Of a DNA stretch of 64,000 bases, positions 27,601 to 38,128 are shown piece by piece. Below the pieces are notes generated by a model. The model ran no database searches. It saw only the letters and a list, made by a program, of their open reading frames with translations, and was not told the DNA's origin. The DNA is from Caprimulgus europaeus (taxonomy: Eukaryota; Chordata; Aves; Caprimulgiformes; Caprimulgidae). Position numbers and translations under genes: made by a program. The stretch covers positions 47,483,515 through 47,547,514 of the forward strand of contig OU015528.1 of the NCBI GenBank assembly GCA_907165065.1. The letters are read 5' to 3'. How positions within the stretch are numbered: position 1 is the stretch's first letter; every line of letters begins with the position of its first letter.

Positions 27601-30600
27601 AATGAATGGCAAGGCTGACATCAAAGTTTCATCCCTAGTTAAATTTTATTTTGTTTGCAGTATCTTTTTTTTTCCTTTTCTTTCCAATGTAAAGAAACAT
27701 AGATCCTCTTTTTTTTCTTTATTTTACTCTCTTCTGTGGATGACTGTTGAAGATTAGTTGGCATTGGAATTGTCTTAGGACTGATCTGTTCTCCCGACTC
27801 TTTGGCTGTTTGGTAGTGGGTTCTATACTTTCAACAGCTTCAGGACCTTTTTCTTTCCTTTTTTTGGGGGGAAGGAGTGGGGCAGCGGTGGGTATAATTT
27901 ATCTTTTCTGTTTGGAATTTGTTAATATTAGCATTATTAATTCAGGTGAAAATTACTGTGTGTTTGGGCTGTTTTCTCTTTTCTTGCATTATCAAAAGCA
28001 GATGGAATTTCACAGATGAGTCAGTTTTCCAGAGGAGGTGTGTTTTCTGGAACAGGCATATCGGCTTCATGTCCTGGAGTTCCATTCTAGGTTGTGGTCT
28101 CTCTGTCTTTTTCCAGCTCCGACAACAGTGAATGTAACGCATCGGCCAGTGTCTCAAACTGCTGCAAAACTTCCTATACCAAGAACCCCTATGAACCATC
28201 AGGTGGTCTATACCACTCTTCCTGCACCACCAGTTCAGAATCCTGTCAGGGGAGCTGTCATGCCAAGCCCAGGTTTAAGGCCAGTCAACCCACAGGCTGG
28301 AGGTAGGGGATGTTTTCTTACATGCACATTTGGCACGACACAGCTTGGTCTCTTTGACCTGATGCGTGTAGCATTTGTGGTTTTGGTTTGGTTCTGTTGC
28401 TTGGGTTGTTGGTTTGGTTTGTTTTTTGTTTGGGTTTTTTTACAGTACTAGTCCTAATTATAGAGGGTAGGGTTTTTTCCCAGCTTATAGACTTGAGAAA
28501 ATCTCAGGCTATTAAGAAATCATTCCCCCTGCAGCTATGTGAATGAGGAAAAACTGGATTTAAGTCATCTCAGGCACTAACTGCCAATTAAGCATCTCTG
28601 GATGACATGCCTAATACTTCATAAGGTAGGAGAAGGTAATATGATGAGGACCACTGTTTTGTAGAAAGATAGAGGTAGTTTTGTTATTATGGAGTAAGAT
28701 TAAAACATTTAAGTATGTAGTAAGTTGTGTTCAATTTCCTGTCTAAAAATTATGTTTATATCAGGCAACCTAATGTAATTCCTTAATAATATCTGATGTC
28801 TTGTGCCCAGCAAATTTATTATTTTTTCTGTGCCTGAACAAATGAAATTTCTCACCAAATATATCAGACCTTGATGTGTGCTTGAGTTTCCTTGACTAGA
28901 GATATCAGCAAGTTCATCTTGACTTTGTACACTTAACTGGTCTCTTCCCATAGCAGGAAACTCATTTTCTGAAACGAGTATTAGATGTCAAAAATAACCT
29001 TAAAGTTAAATGAGAGTTTATATTATTTTTTTTTACTAAGTGGTGAATCTTAACTGCCTTTTTTTAGCTCCCCTCAATTTCTACACTATGGTTGTTTTAA
29101 CACGATTATGGTAAACATAAATTTCCCTATTCCAGTGTGCTGCATATGAGCCTACTCTTCTGACATCCAGGTAGTGATCTTTTTAGACACCATCTGTATA
29201 AGCCAGACGTGGAACACTGCATACTTGAGTCATGTAACACTGAACCTATCTAGATTTGTGCAGAAATAATTGATTCATTGTTCTGAAATGATAGTTTTTG
29301 GAAAGGAGAATATCCAGGTATGTTTGCAGCAATTTAATTCTAAATATATCTTACGACTGCATTTAGCGGCCATTGCTGTAGGCTGTGAAGAATCATCTGA
29401 GTTACCTGAACAGAGAGTTCTTGAGCTACCTCTGTGAAACTTCAGGGTGTAAAGAAATTGCTGTTCTTTTCAGAGTACTTGTTCATATTTCTTAAACTTC
29501 TTACACTCTTGTGCCATGTGCATTTCAGTTCAAGCTCTTCTCACCAGTAGTATCTTTTGAGGGGCATGTCTGCATCTTGCATTCCTGTTGGCAAAAGGCC
29601 ATAAAAGACCTCAGCCCACGCTTAATTTTCTTCATCGTTACCCTTAGCTGCAAGTTAAACTTGTTTGATCTTCTTGTTGTTTTAGAGGGAGTTTTGAGTA
29701 CTTAACCACGCATTCACTTATGTTAATTATTTTAATAGTATTAATTTAATAGTATTTTCTTCTTGTGTACCAAAATATAAAATGCATGTTTTTGTCAGAA
29801 TCTACCACACCTTAGAGCAGTTATTATGACTAAATACACATTACTGGTATTATCTACATAATACCTTCTAGCATTAGACATGCAAGATAATTTATGTGTT
29901 GTTGAAGAACATACAATAGGTAATACACTATTTTAAGGTCTTTTCTAGAATTCAGTGAGGTAGGGAATTCAGGGGTTTTGGGCAAGGTCATCCAACAACC
30001 TATCTCTGTGTAATGTGCTTCTGACCTGATGGTCCAGTGACACAATGAATGCTTATCCTTCAGTTGTCTGCTTACAAATTCTCAGAAATCAAGGCAGGTT
30101 TCCCCAAAAACCATTAAGATTCAGCTTGACTGGGCCCTTAACCTAATGTAAGAGCATTCTTTCAGCAGAAGGTTGAGACAGGTCATCAACAGAGGTCACT
30201 TCAAAACTAGATTTTCTGTGATTCTCTTAGAGGCAGTTCTGTTACTCTGGCTTGAAAATTATGTCTGTGCATTATACAGCACTATTGCCTGACAAGGCAC
30301 ATAAAACATAAGAAAATTGCGGTTCCTCCATAGCAGTGTGCATTCCCTGTACCTCAGGACAAGGAAGCCAGCTGGTTAGCCTGAGTAGGTAGAAGACCAG
30401 TTTGGTTAGGATACAGGTTATTTCAAGGCTTCATATTTGCATGCCAGATAGAAAGGTTTTATGTATTGCTAACAAAAAAACAATCATGTTTCTTGATCCT
30501 TTTTAGCAGTCAGGGGTTTCATCTTTTAGTCCATTCTGCATTTTTCACCATCTTTGTTATACAGCTTTCAGAAATGCCGCTACTGATGTGTATTGGTTTG

Positions 30601-33600
30601 TATTATCATTGAAAGAGTCTTTCATATCAGTAGCAGCTGCTTCAAGAGTAAGATCTCTGCACTTTGTCTGTGAAAGATCAACTGTGAGAACTCATCCAAA
30701 GTGTTTTGCAAATTGTAGTTTGGTACTTCTACCTCAACCAAGTAGCATGCCTACCTAGAAACAATGATAAATTTGCACCTTATATCTTATTAAGGCATTT
30801 TTGTCCATCTTCAGATTACTGTAATTTCTTGAGGCAGAATCACAAGTCAAGCTAAAACAGCGTATCTGATTGGATTCTCATAGATGAGAAATAGCCAGTT
30901 TCGGTGACTGTTTATCCTACAGGAGTTTGCACAGCGAAAAAGACATGAAGCAGCTACCTCGAGTTCAGCACTTTATAATAAAAGCATTAAGATGTAGCAC
31001 TCAGAGCTCCCTGCCTCAGACTCAGAGATTACTTAGACTTCTGGCACTCATCATCTATTATCAGAGCTTGATGATAGTTTATATAGAGAAGAAATTACCA
31101 TACAATAGCTGTGGTTTCCTGATGTGTTGCTCTGTGAGCTTCTCTTCTGGAGTATTAGAATGCTTCGATCTCATACAAGTGTGGAACTAGAGGATGGTAG
31201 AGATTATCTAGAAACACAAGATTTGGGGCAGAAATAAAGGAACACCCTGGGCAACCCATAACGATGAGAAAAAGCTTTGAGCTCACAGAATATACAGGTT
31301 CCAACAGTGAACAGTCAGAATGTTACTTAAGAGAGTGATATGTATAAAATGAACAAAAACTCGGTAGTTTGCAAGAGTTCTGGGTATTGTCTACAAGGCT
31401 GTAAAATCACCTAGTCTATTCCCAGCAGTCACATCAGTTTGCTGTGGGAATGAATGAACCTGTGAGTTGTGGTGTCTGTTTGGTGAGGGAGGGCAAGCTT
31501 CTTGGACAGTGACTTACCTTTTTTGTTTCTGATGCTATCCACAGCACAGCCTTCTGGCATTTGAATACTGAGTGGATATTTTTCTGCTGCAGCAGCATTT
31601 ATATTTTCCTTTCTGAATCGCAAAGTCATGTAATTTTTCTTTTTATAAGTATTTAGGCTCCCTGTGTCTCCCACACTTCCCCTCCCTACCCATTTCATTC
31701 ATGGTATGAATTACTAAAACATCATTCCATCCCCTGTGCAGACATAAGCACTAGCTTTCTTTCAGTCCTGCAGCTCCAGGGGATGGGAGGTGGTTTTGCT
31801 GTTGTGCAATAGTTCATCCATCAGCCTGTTGGCAGTTTGAGGAGAGTGCATCAGTTTGAAATCTGATGTCATCCAGCTGAACCAAGGAGCTGGTCTTCCA
31901 GTGTTCTGTTTAGCTGAGTGTAAGCATGGAATACTCAAAGCAGTCACTGTGCTTCTCCCAGGTATGACAGTGCGAATGCCTCAAACAACTGCGTATGTTG
32001 TGAACAACGGACTGACTCTTGGATCTGGAGCACCCCAGCTTACCGTGCATCACCGACCACCACCGGTGCATGCGGTGAGTGGTCACTTTGGAATTAATGC
32101 AGTTTACAGGCTTGTCTCCGCGCTGATGTCTTTCAGATTGCTTCCCAGTGCGAACTGCAGCATAGGGAAATGCCTTGCAGACACTTTGCAGCCTAGCTCA
32201 CATGCAGAGCACCACCCTATCTCCTTCAGCAGCTTTCTGCCAAGGATGGTAAAAGCCATGCAATCTGTTAGCCTACCCCAGAGTTCCCCAGATCACCAGT
32301 TAGCACATACTGAAAAATGGTGCATGAATTGTCTGTAGATGACTTGTGGAGTCAAGGGTACAGAAGAATTGCCACTAAAAATTTTAGTCACGGTTTGGCT
32401 GCAAATTGGATGACCAGTTTCTCAGTACAGCTGTTTGCAAAACTGAAGCAGGAGAACAAGGTACAGACAAGATCGTCAAGGTTGCTACAGCTCCCAGATT
32501 TCAGAGGGGTTTTTTATCACTGTTGGGGGTAATTAGTTCTGCATTACCTCAAACCCCTTTTCAGAAGTATTTGAGAATTTACTCTCACTAATTTCATATG
32601 GTTTTGTTGTTGAGACTGAACCAAATACATTGCCTGCATACTCACTGTTGGGCAGTCACATCACTTGTGATGTCCTGAAATAACAAAATTTCATACTTAT
32701 TGTGACCATGTTCCTAAATTCATCTTAACTTACATAAATGAGAGGTCTAGGACTGTTTCTGTGTAAAGCCACATTTGTTCACTTATCTCTAAATTTTCTG
32801 GAAACCGAGGCTGAATGTCGGTGATCAATTTAAGGTGATAAAATCCATGTAGCACCATTACCCCTTCTTCTGTTTGCAACTGAAAACCTGCTTGTTGAAA
32901 AGATGAGTTGTCAGCTTAATCCACTGCCTGGGGTGTTTTGTGGGAATAACAGCTCAAATGTAATCGGCTCAAAGTCATTGTGAACCTGCCTGCTCAGCCT
33001 GGTAAAGGGCACGGTGGTCGGTCCATCACCTCTTGGGTGGGAAGCAAAGGGGACACAGGGAACTGACTGTAGCAGTGAGCATCTGTACAGCTAGGAATTT
33101 GGGTGCAAATAAGAACTTACGGCATCCTTGGTCCCACCCCATTTCCACCATTGCTGTTACTCTCCTGCCTCTGCACACAGGACCTAGAGGTTGATGGCTG
33201 GGTGATTGCAGGCTCATTTGCATACATTTGCCTGGGGAATGATGAATTAAAGCCTCCTTCCACTGCTGTGGACTCTGACCTTTCCTTTTTTGCTGTTCCC
33301 TTGCTTAGGAGCCACCACGCCCTGTACATCCTGCCCCACTGCCAGAGGCACCACAGCCACCACGTCTGCCCCCTGAAGCTGCCAATACTTCTCTGCCTCA
33401 AAAGCCACAGCTGAAGCTGGCACGGGTACAGAGCCAGAACGGTATTGTGCTGTCATGGAGTGTCATGGAGGTGGACCGGAGCTGTGCCACCGTGGACAGT
33501 TACCATCTCTACGCCTACCATGAGGACCCGAGTGCCACTATGCCCTCCCAGTGGAAGAAGATTGGGGAGGTGAAGGCGCTCCCGCTGCCCATGGCATGCA

Positions 33601-33725
33601 CTCTCACGCAGTTTGTGTCTGGCAGCAAGTACTACTTTGCGGTCCGGGCTAAAGACATCTATGGACGTTTTGGACCCTTCTGTGATCCCCAGTCCACAGA
33701 TGTGATCTCTTCCCAGAGCAGTTAA
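593..33725 (+). CDS. ATF7IP: ATF7IP (MCAF1), C-terminal 627 residues in ten exons
   Basis: The nuclear cofactor ATF7IP partners the H3K9 methyltransferase SETDB1, helps keep it stable and nuclear, and links it to MBD1 and SUMOylated chromatin proteins. Coding exons are 593-658, 1324-1397, 1903-1991, 3257-3892, 5438-5505, 20142-20220, 27277-27432, 28117-28302, 31962-32074 and 33309-33725. All have AG/GT borders, and the phases join into one 1884-bp frame ending at TAA 33723-33725. In order, the visible parts are the end of a charged coiled-coil segment ([12 protein letters not shown]), a long Ser/Thr/Pro/Val-rich linker, a SUMO-interacting motif (VIDLT followed by DEEDD, about residues 323-332 of this part), proline-rich segments, and a fibronectin III domain over roughly the last 105 residues. 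Identity comes from close matches to the human protein recalled from memory. The N-terminal part lies upstream of the window. The fifth intron holds a Crypton-derived reading frame described separately. Confidence 0.97.
1324..1397 (+). CDS. ATF7IP: ATF7IP exon
   Basis: A 74-bp exon with acceptor ccttttttag and donor gtaagg. It enters in phase 0 and leaves two bases (CG) that make an Arg codon with the A opening the next exon. It encodes a low-complexity Asn/Ser/Thr/Pro-rich stretch beginning [11 protein letters not shown]. Confidence 0.9.
1903..1991 (+). CDS. ATF7IP: ATF7IP exon: [15 protein letters not shown]
   Basis: An 89-bp exon with acceptor ttcattccatag and donor gtaaga. It encodes the strongly conserved [14 protein letters not shown] motif, then a variable tail. 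It ends with the first base of a Val codon completed at 3257. Confidence 0.94.
2974..3186 (-). mobile_element. CR1 LINE 3' fragment, antisense
   Basis: The plus strand begins cacagaatcatacaatggtt and continues with the reverse complement of the common avian CR1 3' end (aagatcatctagta, agccccatccagcct, ctgttccagtgtctc). It is diverged and ends about 70 bases before ATF7IP exon 3257. Confidence 0.9.
3257..3892 (+). CDS. ATF7IP: ATF7IP large linker exon
   Basis: This 636-bp exon follows a run of 17 T and the acceptor ctgtgtag; the donor is gtaagt. It encodes about 212 Ser/Thr/Val/Pro/Ala-rich residues. Conserved islands are [29 protein letters not shown] and GPIQMKIP-like [10 protein letters not shown]. 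It is low in charge and probably disordered. The reading frame is also open through the upstream polypyrimidine tract, but the splice site defines the start. Confidence 0.97.
3893..5437 (+). other. ATF7IP: ATF7IP intron
   Basis: AT-rich intron with a poly-A tract near 4377-4389. I see no gene or clear repeat. Confidence 0.8.
5438..5505 (+). CDS. ATF7IP: ATF7IP exon before the Crypton intron
   Basis: A 68-bp exon with acceptor cttgacccttcag and donor gtaggt. Two bases complete a Glu codon, then [15 protein letters not shown] follows, matching the human ENQTNK region. It ends in phase 0 after a Gln codon. Any downstream exon must therefore start on a codon boundary, which matters for the intronic reading frame at 6853. 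Confidence 0.92.
5506..6852 (+). other. ATF7IP: ATF7IP intron before the DUF3504 frame
   Basis: Unique AT-rich sequence. The only notable sites are the ATG/donor pair at 6590-6602, the CACGTG E-box at 6621 and the three clustered AG acceptors at 6842, 6852 and 6859. Confidence 0.7.
6590..6596 (+). other. Candidate mini first exon (ATG) for the DUF3504 gene
   Basis: The ATG at 6590-6592 has G at -3 and G at +4. It is followed after four bases by a good donor (gtgagc at 6597). Spliced to the AG at 6858-6859, it joins the DUF3504 frame in phase, giving a protein beginning MEEQKVV. An E-box CACGTG lies at 6621-6626 and CCGGAA at about 6539. This is only a start model; it competes with splicing from ATF7IP exon 5438-5505. 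Confidence 0.25.
6853..8388 (+). CDS. Crypton-derived DUF3504 (degenerate tyrosine recombinase) reading frame inside ATF7IP intron
   Basis: The frame is open from 6817 (after TAA 6814-6816) to TGA 8386-8388, with no stop in over 500 codons. Counting from the GTG at 6880 as residue 1, it shows: an N-terminal acidic segment (LEEEEED, about 51-57); a SAM-like core-binding region (about 65-165); and a catalytic domain with the DUF3504 signatures. These are RGRE (213-216), a WY...[11 protein letters not shown] block (301-316), [10 protein letters not shown] (329-338) and AGHH (356-359). The first Arg (213), second Arg (335) and GH His (358) are kept. The HxxR His is Leu332. The Tyr nucleophile position, nine residues after His358, is Cys367. 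DUF3504 is known in KCTD1, KIAA1958, ZMYM2/3/4 and QRICH1 as domesticated Crypton recombinase. The C-terminus carries IKQEP, a SUMO-acceptor consensus. There is no upstream in-frame ATG, and the first internal Met is residue 123. I placed the start at the only nearby AG in phase with ATF7IP exon 5438-5505. A likely role is DNA or chromatin binding rather than recombination; this is inference. Confidence 0.82.
   Translation, partial: LSEQKVVHCVPYTCGIFDGTTLINCFKKQLKQEETSSENNEAIEAAQTNFNFPEDVLFGLEEEEEDAKSIKNTHKQTGWAANVLKQWLVKNGKDPSFELVPVSELNDILREFYYTIRNHDGNTYSVASYKSMRAGLNRHLKMPPFNRQICLMKDKEFASANMVFVSMLKMLRLQGKDEIRHHPPIDAEDLRKIKQSGLLGLHSPLALVYKVWFDLQLHFAKRGREILRDLAPDAFVIEKDKSGRQYAMFRCPGKGKNGEDPDKMYDMPGDPNCPVFSLELYLSKLPPEPPAFYLHPLKLTSEQMQEQPVWYKREPMGVNYLGTMMPRISVAARLSQRYTNLSLRTTTFQPLCEAGLGPREIMAVAGHHAESAVRHCRGPAEVHYRAWTDITDNKASSYPDSKIPNEVMKESLSGASTSCINRVVLEQSKRLFPKKSVVPPNANSVILVPEGHPALNSKSPVLLSPVLLNQSSSKVFLPKNMARGNLTASPLQGCCNEPVLIKCVIKQEPMT
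12709..12724 (+). repeat. Short (ATGC)n microsatellite
   Basis: About four units of atgc in the ATF7IP intron, flanked by tgtgtgcgc and tgtgttt. Confidence 0.7.
13722..13727 (+). promoter_or_regulatory. Candidate poly(A) signal downstream of the DUF3504 frame
   Basis: AATAAA followed by a GT-rich element (ctgcactgtgtcagtgtg) within 30 bases, the best-looking site in this intron. AATAAA also occurs at 9629-9634 and near 11850 and 11897. If the DUF3504 frame is a terminal exon, one of these should end its transcript. Confidence 0.35.
14071..14089 (+). repeat. Poly-G run of 19
   Basis: An uninterrupted run of 19 G in the ATF7IP intron, followed by tgtgtg. It could form a G-quadruplex in the transcript. 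Run length is prone to sequencing error. Confidence 0.9.
20142..20220 (+). CDS. ATF7IP: ATF7IP exon: SUMO-interacting motif
   Basis: A 79-bp exon with acceptor ttgtctttcag and donor gtaggt. It encodes VIDLT followed by a run of acidic residues (DEEDD). This is the hydrophobic-plus-acidic SUMO-interacting motif known in ATF7IP. It enters in phase 0 and leaves in phase 1. Confidence 0.95.
20652..21107 (-). mobile_element. CR1 LINE 3' end with ORF2 C-terminal coding remnant
   Basis: The reverse complement ends in the CR1 tail (GATTCTA-type). Positions 21102-20737 keep an open frame of about 120 codons with the typical CR1 ORF2 C-terminus: [43 protein letters not shown]. It is 5'-truncated and therefore immobile. 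It lies in the ATF7IP intron about 430 bases after the SIM exon. Confidence 0.93.
21765..22219 (+). mobile_element. Old, diverged CR1 3' fragment
   Basis: It shows decayed CR1 landmarks in order: cacatgacctatgagaaga, taatagcagcctacaact, aactcttctcagg, ggtagtgcagcac, aagattcagctgg, ttggtgacagtcc and gatgattctgtg. Divergence is much higher than in the other copies, so it belongs to an older CR1 wave. Confidence 0.8.
26073..26255 (+). mobile_element. Short CR1 3' end
   Basis: About 180 bases of the terminal CR1 sequence, from tagacactggaacaggttgc through gaggctttgagcaacctg and ggtcccttccagccc to attctgtgattct. It lies in the ATF7IP intron before exon 27277. Confidence 0.92.
27277..27432 (+). 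CDS. ATF7IP: ATF7IP exon: proline-rich segment
   Basis: A 156-bp exon with acceptor ttttaaagcag and donor gtaact. It encodes conserved ARPLQPLQP and [17 protein letters not shown] segments of the proline-rich linker, phase 1 at both ends. Confidence 0.94.
28117..28302 (+). CDS. ATF7IP: ATF7IP exon: [11 protein letters not shown]
   Basis: A 186-bp exon with acceptor gtctttttccag and donor gtaggg, phase 1 at both ends. It encodes [14 protein letters not shown] and [13 protein letters not shown], both conserved in human ATF7IP. Confidence 0.95.
30109..30225 (+). mobile_element. Possible ancient CR1 3' fragment
   Basis: The stretch taagattcagcttgactggg ... cccttaacctaatgt ... ttctgtgattct resembles the last 110 bases of an old CR1 subfamily. 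The match is weak and was made by eye. Confidence 0.5.
31962..32074 (+). CDS. ATF7IP: ATF7IP exon: [15 protein letters not shown]
   Basis: A 113-bp exon with acceptor gcttctcccag and donor gtgagt. It encodes [17 protein letters not shown] and LTVHHRPP, near-identical to human. It leaves in phase 0 before the last exon. Confidence 0.94.
33309..33725 (+). CDS. ATF7IP: ATF7IP last coding exon: fibronectin III domain
   Basis: A 417-bp terminal coding exon after acceptor cccttgcttag, ending at TAA. It begins [15 protein letters not shown]. It then encodes a full FN3 fold from about [15 protein letters not shown] to [12 protein letters not shown]. This C-terminal FN3 is the known MBD1-binding module of ATF7IP. 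GC content rises clearly here against the surrounding introns. Confidence 0.97.
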   Translation, partial: EPPRPVHPAPLPEAPQPPRLPPEAANTSLPQKPQLKLARVQSQNGIVLSWSVMEVDRSCATVDSYHLYAYHEDPSATMPSQWKKIGEVKALPLPMACTLTQFVSGSKYYFAVRAKDIYGRFGPFCDPQSTDVISSQSS

Positions 33726-34556
33726 ACCAGAGACCTTTGGAGCCTTTAAACCTGTCCTACTACCAAGAATTACCCCGGTTTTGGGGGGGGCTGATCCCAT
33801 GCATGAAATTCACTTTTAAATCCACTCTGCAGGATTATTTTAGACAGTTGTGTGATACACTACATGCATTCAGAACCAAAAGAAAAATAAAGTCTCACCT
33901 GCAGCAAGAGAGCCTGTTTTTTCTGGATAGCCAAGTGATGGGCCATCTGAAAAATTCATTTTTCCCTTCCATGACAGCTGTTCTGCCTAGATACCTACCT
34001 ACCCTTTATCCAAGGGCACCCTGGATGCCTGGGATTCTGCCTCAGAGTGGGAACAGCATAATAAATTACAGTCTGTCTGAAGCAAAACATACACACCTGT
34101 AATATCTGTAAAGGCACTAACATGAAGTCAGGAACAGATTTGCCTCTTGCCTCCCACCAGGCTGTGAGCAGGCTGAGATACCAAGGCTGATTCAAGGTCT
34201 CACTTTTGTACTGGAAGACTGAATGATCTGGTCTTATTTTACAAACTGTAATGAACTCTCTGAGGGGAGGGAAGGGAACTTGAATCTGACCCAGGAACCA
34301 ATATGTGTGTAAATTTGGAGGTGGTGGGGAAAAAAAAAAAAATCGCCCCACTACCGCCTAGCTCTCGTAAGTAAGAACGCTCCTGTACTTTCACCATCCT
34401 CCCCCACTCATGCTGGGAGCATTCCAAGGTCAGATCTGAAACTGGATTGGAGAGACTACATTCGCACCTCTAGCTCAGAAAATTTCTCTGCCCTTCCCCT
34501 CATACATCCAACCCTATTTTTTAGATTTATTTTGTGCCTTAAAGAATAATTTCAGA

Positions 34557-34562
34557 AATAAA
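34557..34562 (+). promoter_or_regulatory. ATF7IP: Proximal poly(A) signal, ATF7IP
   Basis: AATAAA about 830 bases after the stop codon, followed within 20-40 bases by a GT/T-rich stretch (gtggtggtcttttg), the usual downstream element. Confidence 0.6.
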
Positions 34563-35246
34563 TGTAGCCCGATACCTTGTGGTGGTCTTTTGTTTCCTTG
34601 GAGTTATTTTTCCCCTTTACCCTTCTAGCTTTTTATTACTGCTGCTCTTTTTCTGGGCCTGCAGTAACTATTATTTCTGTAAAGACTAGGAAGTGTAACA
34701 TCTGCTGATGCTGGGTTTATTTTTATCTGCAGTATCAGTCAACCCTCTCCTCACTGTAATTCTTGAGTAGTTTTTGTCCTGTCAGGGAATATTGGAGTAT
34801 ACAGACCGTATTTTCCACCAGAGCCTTTCCCTGTTCTTTTGGGAAAGCTGTATGCTGCAGTTCAGCCAAAGAAGAAACCTCTGTGGTGTGGCACCATGAA
34901 AGCTTCTAGCTGTTTGCACTTGATTTGGATGCTCAGTTAGATAAGAAGTTGGCTTCCCAGTCCTCTGTCTCATCACCTGCCAGCCTCTGCAGAAAGCTAA
35001 CACACCCAAAGTTTAGAAACTATTTTAGACACTGGCCTAAAACTTGTGAGCAATTGCAAATGGTAGCAGATGCTTTCATGATGCTTCTGAGCCGAGAAGA
35101 CTGTCATAGACATGTTAAACCTGCTTTTTGCATAACCAAATTGTAACATACCTAGACAAGAAAGTATATGTAAGGTGTTTATTTTGGCACTTTTCAGTCT
35201 TGTTCCTGCCCAGCAGAAACAAATAGTGGATTTAGAAGGGAAGGTC

Positions 35247-35268
35247 TTTTTTTTTTTTTTTTTTTTTT
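35247..35268 (+). repeat. Poly-T run of 22
   Basis: Homopolymer T tract in the probable ATF7IP 3' UTR. Exact length is uncertain for technical reasons. Confidence 0.9.
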
Positions 35269-38090
35269 AAATCAATTTTGCTGTGTATTAATGCTGTAGA
35301 AGATAACGTTTTTTAATTTCGGTGCTCTCTTGCTTGAAAACAACATTTTTAAATGTAAAGCAAGGTTGAAAAGGGGCAGGAAAAGCTAAATCCCAAAACA
35401 TAGCTGGTGAAATATGCTATGAGATTATGGGTTCTGCAGTTGTGTTCCCTTTGAGAACTTTTATGGTGAAGGAAAACTGCATTGTAGACTTTTGTCTGTG
35501 CTATTTTACTGCACTCCTTGATTTGGCTGGGGTTGTCACTTCTGTCAGGTGAGTAACAAATGCTCTCTGTATGGAAACTTGCATTTAAAGTATAGCAGTT
35601 TTACTGACTGGGGCCAGCAAAACATTCTATCTAAATCCAAGTATCATGAGAGAACGTTCACACTGAATCTCATGTATGAGCAATGTGTAAGCCTTCCTTT
35701 GAGTAACAGTTGTCCTTGTATTACTGGTGCCAATAATCAATAATGCCTTGAATTTTTTCTATGTTTAATTAAATGTTTTGTCTGCCCATTTCAAGGAATA
35801 ATTGTTTTACAGTGCATTTAGTCTACTTAGGGAAAGTTGGGTCCTTACAAAGCCAGTTCTGTAGTAGAGGTTAGAGCAGTTCGTTCCAGTTGATGGCCAC
35901 CAAGTCCTCCTTTGGGCAGTTTTTTTAATGTCTCTCTGAGGTGGTACTAAAGGGCCGTTGGCCGTATCAGTACAATGAGGTTTAATAGTTTGAAAGTTAA
36001 AATAAACATTAGAACACAACCTAGAACTTACGCTGCTTATTTGTGATTCCAGCCCAAACTGGACTTTTCTGTGGTTTGTACTTGTTCTTCACTTTGTCTT
36101 GCTTGGGATAGGCCAGGGTGTGTTAGAAATTTTTTTCCTTTCCTCTAGTTGGAGGTGTTATTGGGGATGGTCTGGTATTGCATTTGGAGGTTTTGTGGGC
36201 TCTGTCTTTAGAAAAAGAAGAGTCATCTTTATTTGCTAAAAAAAGATGTAGTTCTCAACTGAACTGACTGGCTTCTGGCTTAATAGATCAATTTCTGCTG
36301 TGCATGGCAGAGTGCAGTTGATTTTTTGTGAAGGGATTAAGTAAGGTAGCTGCTAAAGGTCCAATTTCAGAATCTTAAGCAAGTAGTGGTGGCAAAATAC
36401 GTGATAAAGCATGGCTTGACTTTCAGATGCCTAGCTCAGCTTGGAGACCTTAGAGGTAGCCGGTCCTTACGTCACTGACACAGAGACTATGCAATTTCTG
36501 CGAAATCATTTTCATGGTGGAGCAGATCTCTGCAGTGAGTATTCACCCTTTATGCTAAGAAACAAGAGTATTGCTTAATTCCTTAACTCATGGCACTTTT
36601 CCCTGTGTTGTGAGCTGGCTGGTTATTTTATTTTCCTTTATCTCCCAGAAAAAATAAAAGTATTGAGAAACTAAATTTCTGCTGGAAACAAACATTCAAA
36701 AATAATTTATTTAATTTAATAGACTTTATTTTAAAGTATTACCAAAATACCCAGGAACATTTAGTACAGGTCTGTTCGCACTACTTCTAGACTGGGCTCT
36801 TCATAAAAGTGTTAATAGCTGGAGGCTGCAGCTTTGAAATATGCTATAGATCTCTATGGCTTTGCAGTGGAAGGGTTGGTTTTAGTTTCTTCTCTGCACT
36901 TGATGCGAGTTTTTCCATCTTAATTTCAGTAGCCTGGTGTAAAGTTGTTCCCGACTTAGTGTCTCACTGTTGCCACTGGGTACACGACGTTTCAGCAGTG
37001 CCACCTTGGATCTCGTTCCCTGTGTTTTAGCAAACACAACACTGATTCTACAGCTGTGATTTCCATCCTCATTTACTTTCTGGTTTCTTTTAGGTTTGGT
37101 TTGTTTTCCCAGTGTGATACAAGGGCATCTGGATGTCCAGGTTGAAAGTAATTTGAGTTAGTTGAGTTTCTGGTTGGAGAGGAGCCCTGCTGCGGAGTGC
37201 TGGTAGCAAAATGGCATTCCCTTACACTGCATTGCTCCCAGTTACAGCTTCCCTGGCCTCCTTTATTTCAGTGTACGTCTAAAAAAGCTTTATTGGATTC
37301 AAACATCTAAACCCTTGGAAGGGGGCAGACTGTCGGTACAGAGTCTGTACTGCATCTGCCGTGGCAGCTTCAGAAAACATGAGGGTGCAGGGGCAGATTC
37401 CCTTCAGCCTGTATTTATTTCCATGTTCTGGCCAGCTGCCCTAGGAGCAGCAGTTGGCCTTAAGACTTTACTCCTTTGCATTACTTGTGCTGCCATTGGC
37501 CACATTCAATGACTCAGCACAGGCACTGAGACACTCGCCCATCCCAAGGATTTTATCACAAGGCTGGAAATTCCCGGGGTGTCTTCCCTGCAAAAGTAAG
37601 GGGTCTTACCTTGCTTCCTTTGAAAACAACAGCAACACCCCTCGTGCCTTCAGTGGGAGCACGACTGGGTCCAATAGGATCTGAGCACCATTTTGTACTG
37701 TAACAAGAAGTCATTTAAGCCCTTCTTTTATGCTGTTTGTCTTGAATGTCCAATAAATTAGAATCTGTATTCTGTGTAGGGACACCTGCTCCCCAAACAG
37801 CCATTCTCCAGTATTAGAGCACTGCATACACTGTACAAAATCAAGCTGTGATTCTGCCTTCTTATAAACTCTTGAGTATGTGTTTTCATTTAGTCAAAAA
37901 TACCTATCCAGATTTTTTAAATAGAAACTTGATCTATTAAATATATTTTTTTTTTTCAATTTATTGGTTTGGGTAGGGGTGGGCATTGTATGAAAATGTT
38001 GGAGGGAGAGGACTTCAAATGACATTGAGCCAGCTCTGCCACCACAATCTGTATTCCCTTCCAAATTACCTTATGAGGGGAGAAAGAAAA

Positions 38091-38128
38091 AAAAAATGAT
38101 AGCTAAGAGAAAAAATGATAGCTAAGAG
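38091..38128 (+). repeat. 19-bp perfect tandem duplication
   Basis: The unit aaaaaatgatagctaagag is present twice back to back, near the distal end of the probable ATF7IP 3' UTR. Confidence 0.9.

Larger units (their letters stand above)
28303..33308 (+). other. ATF7IP: ATF7IP introns between the last three exons
   Basis: Apart from exon 31962-32074 and a possible old CR1 fragment at 30109-30225, nothing recognisable is present. Confidence 0.75.
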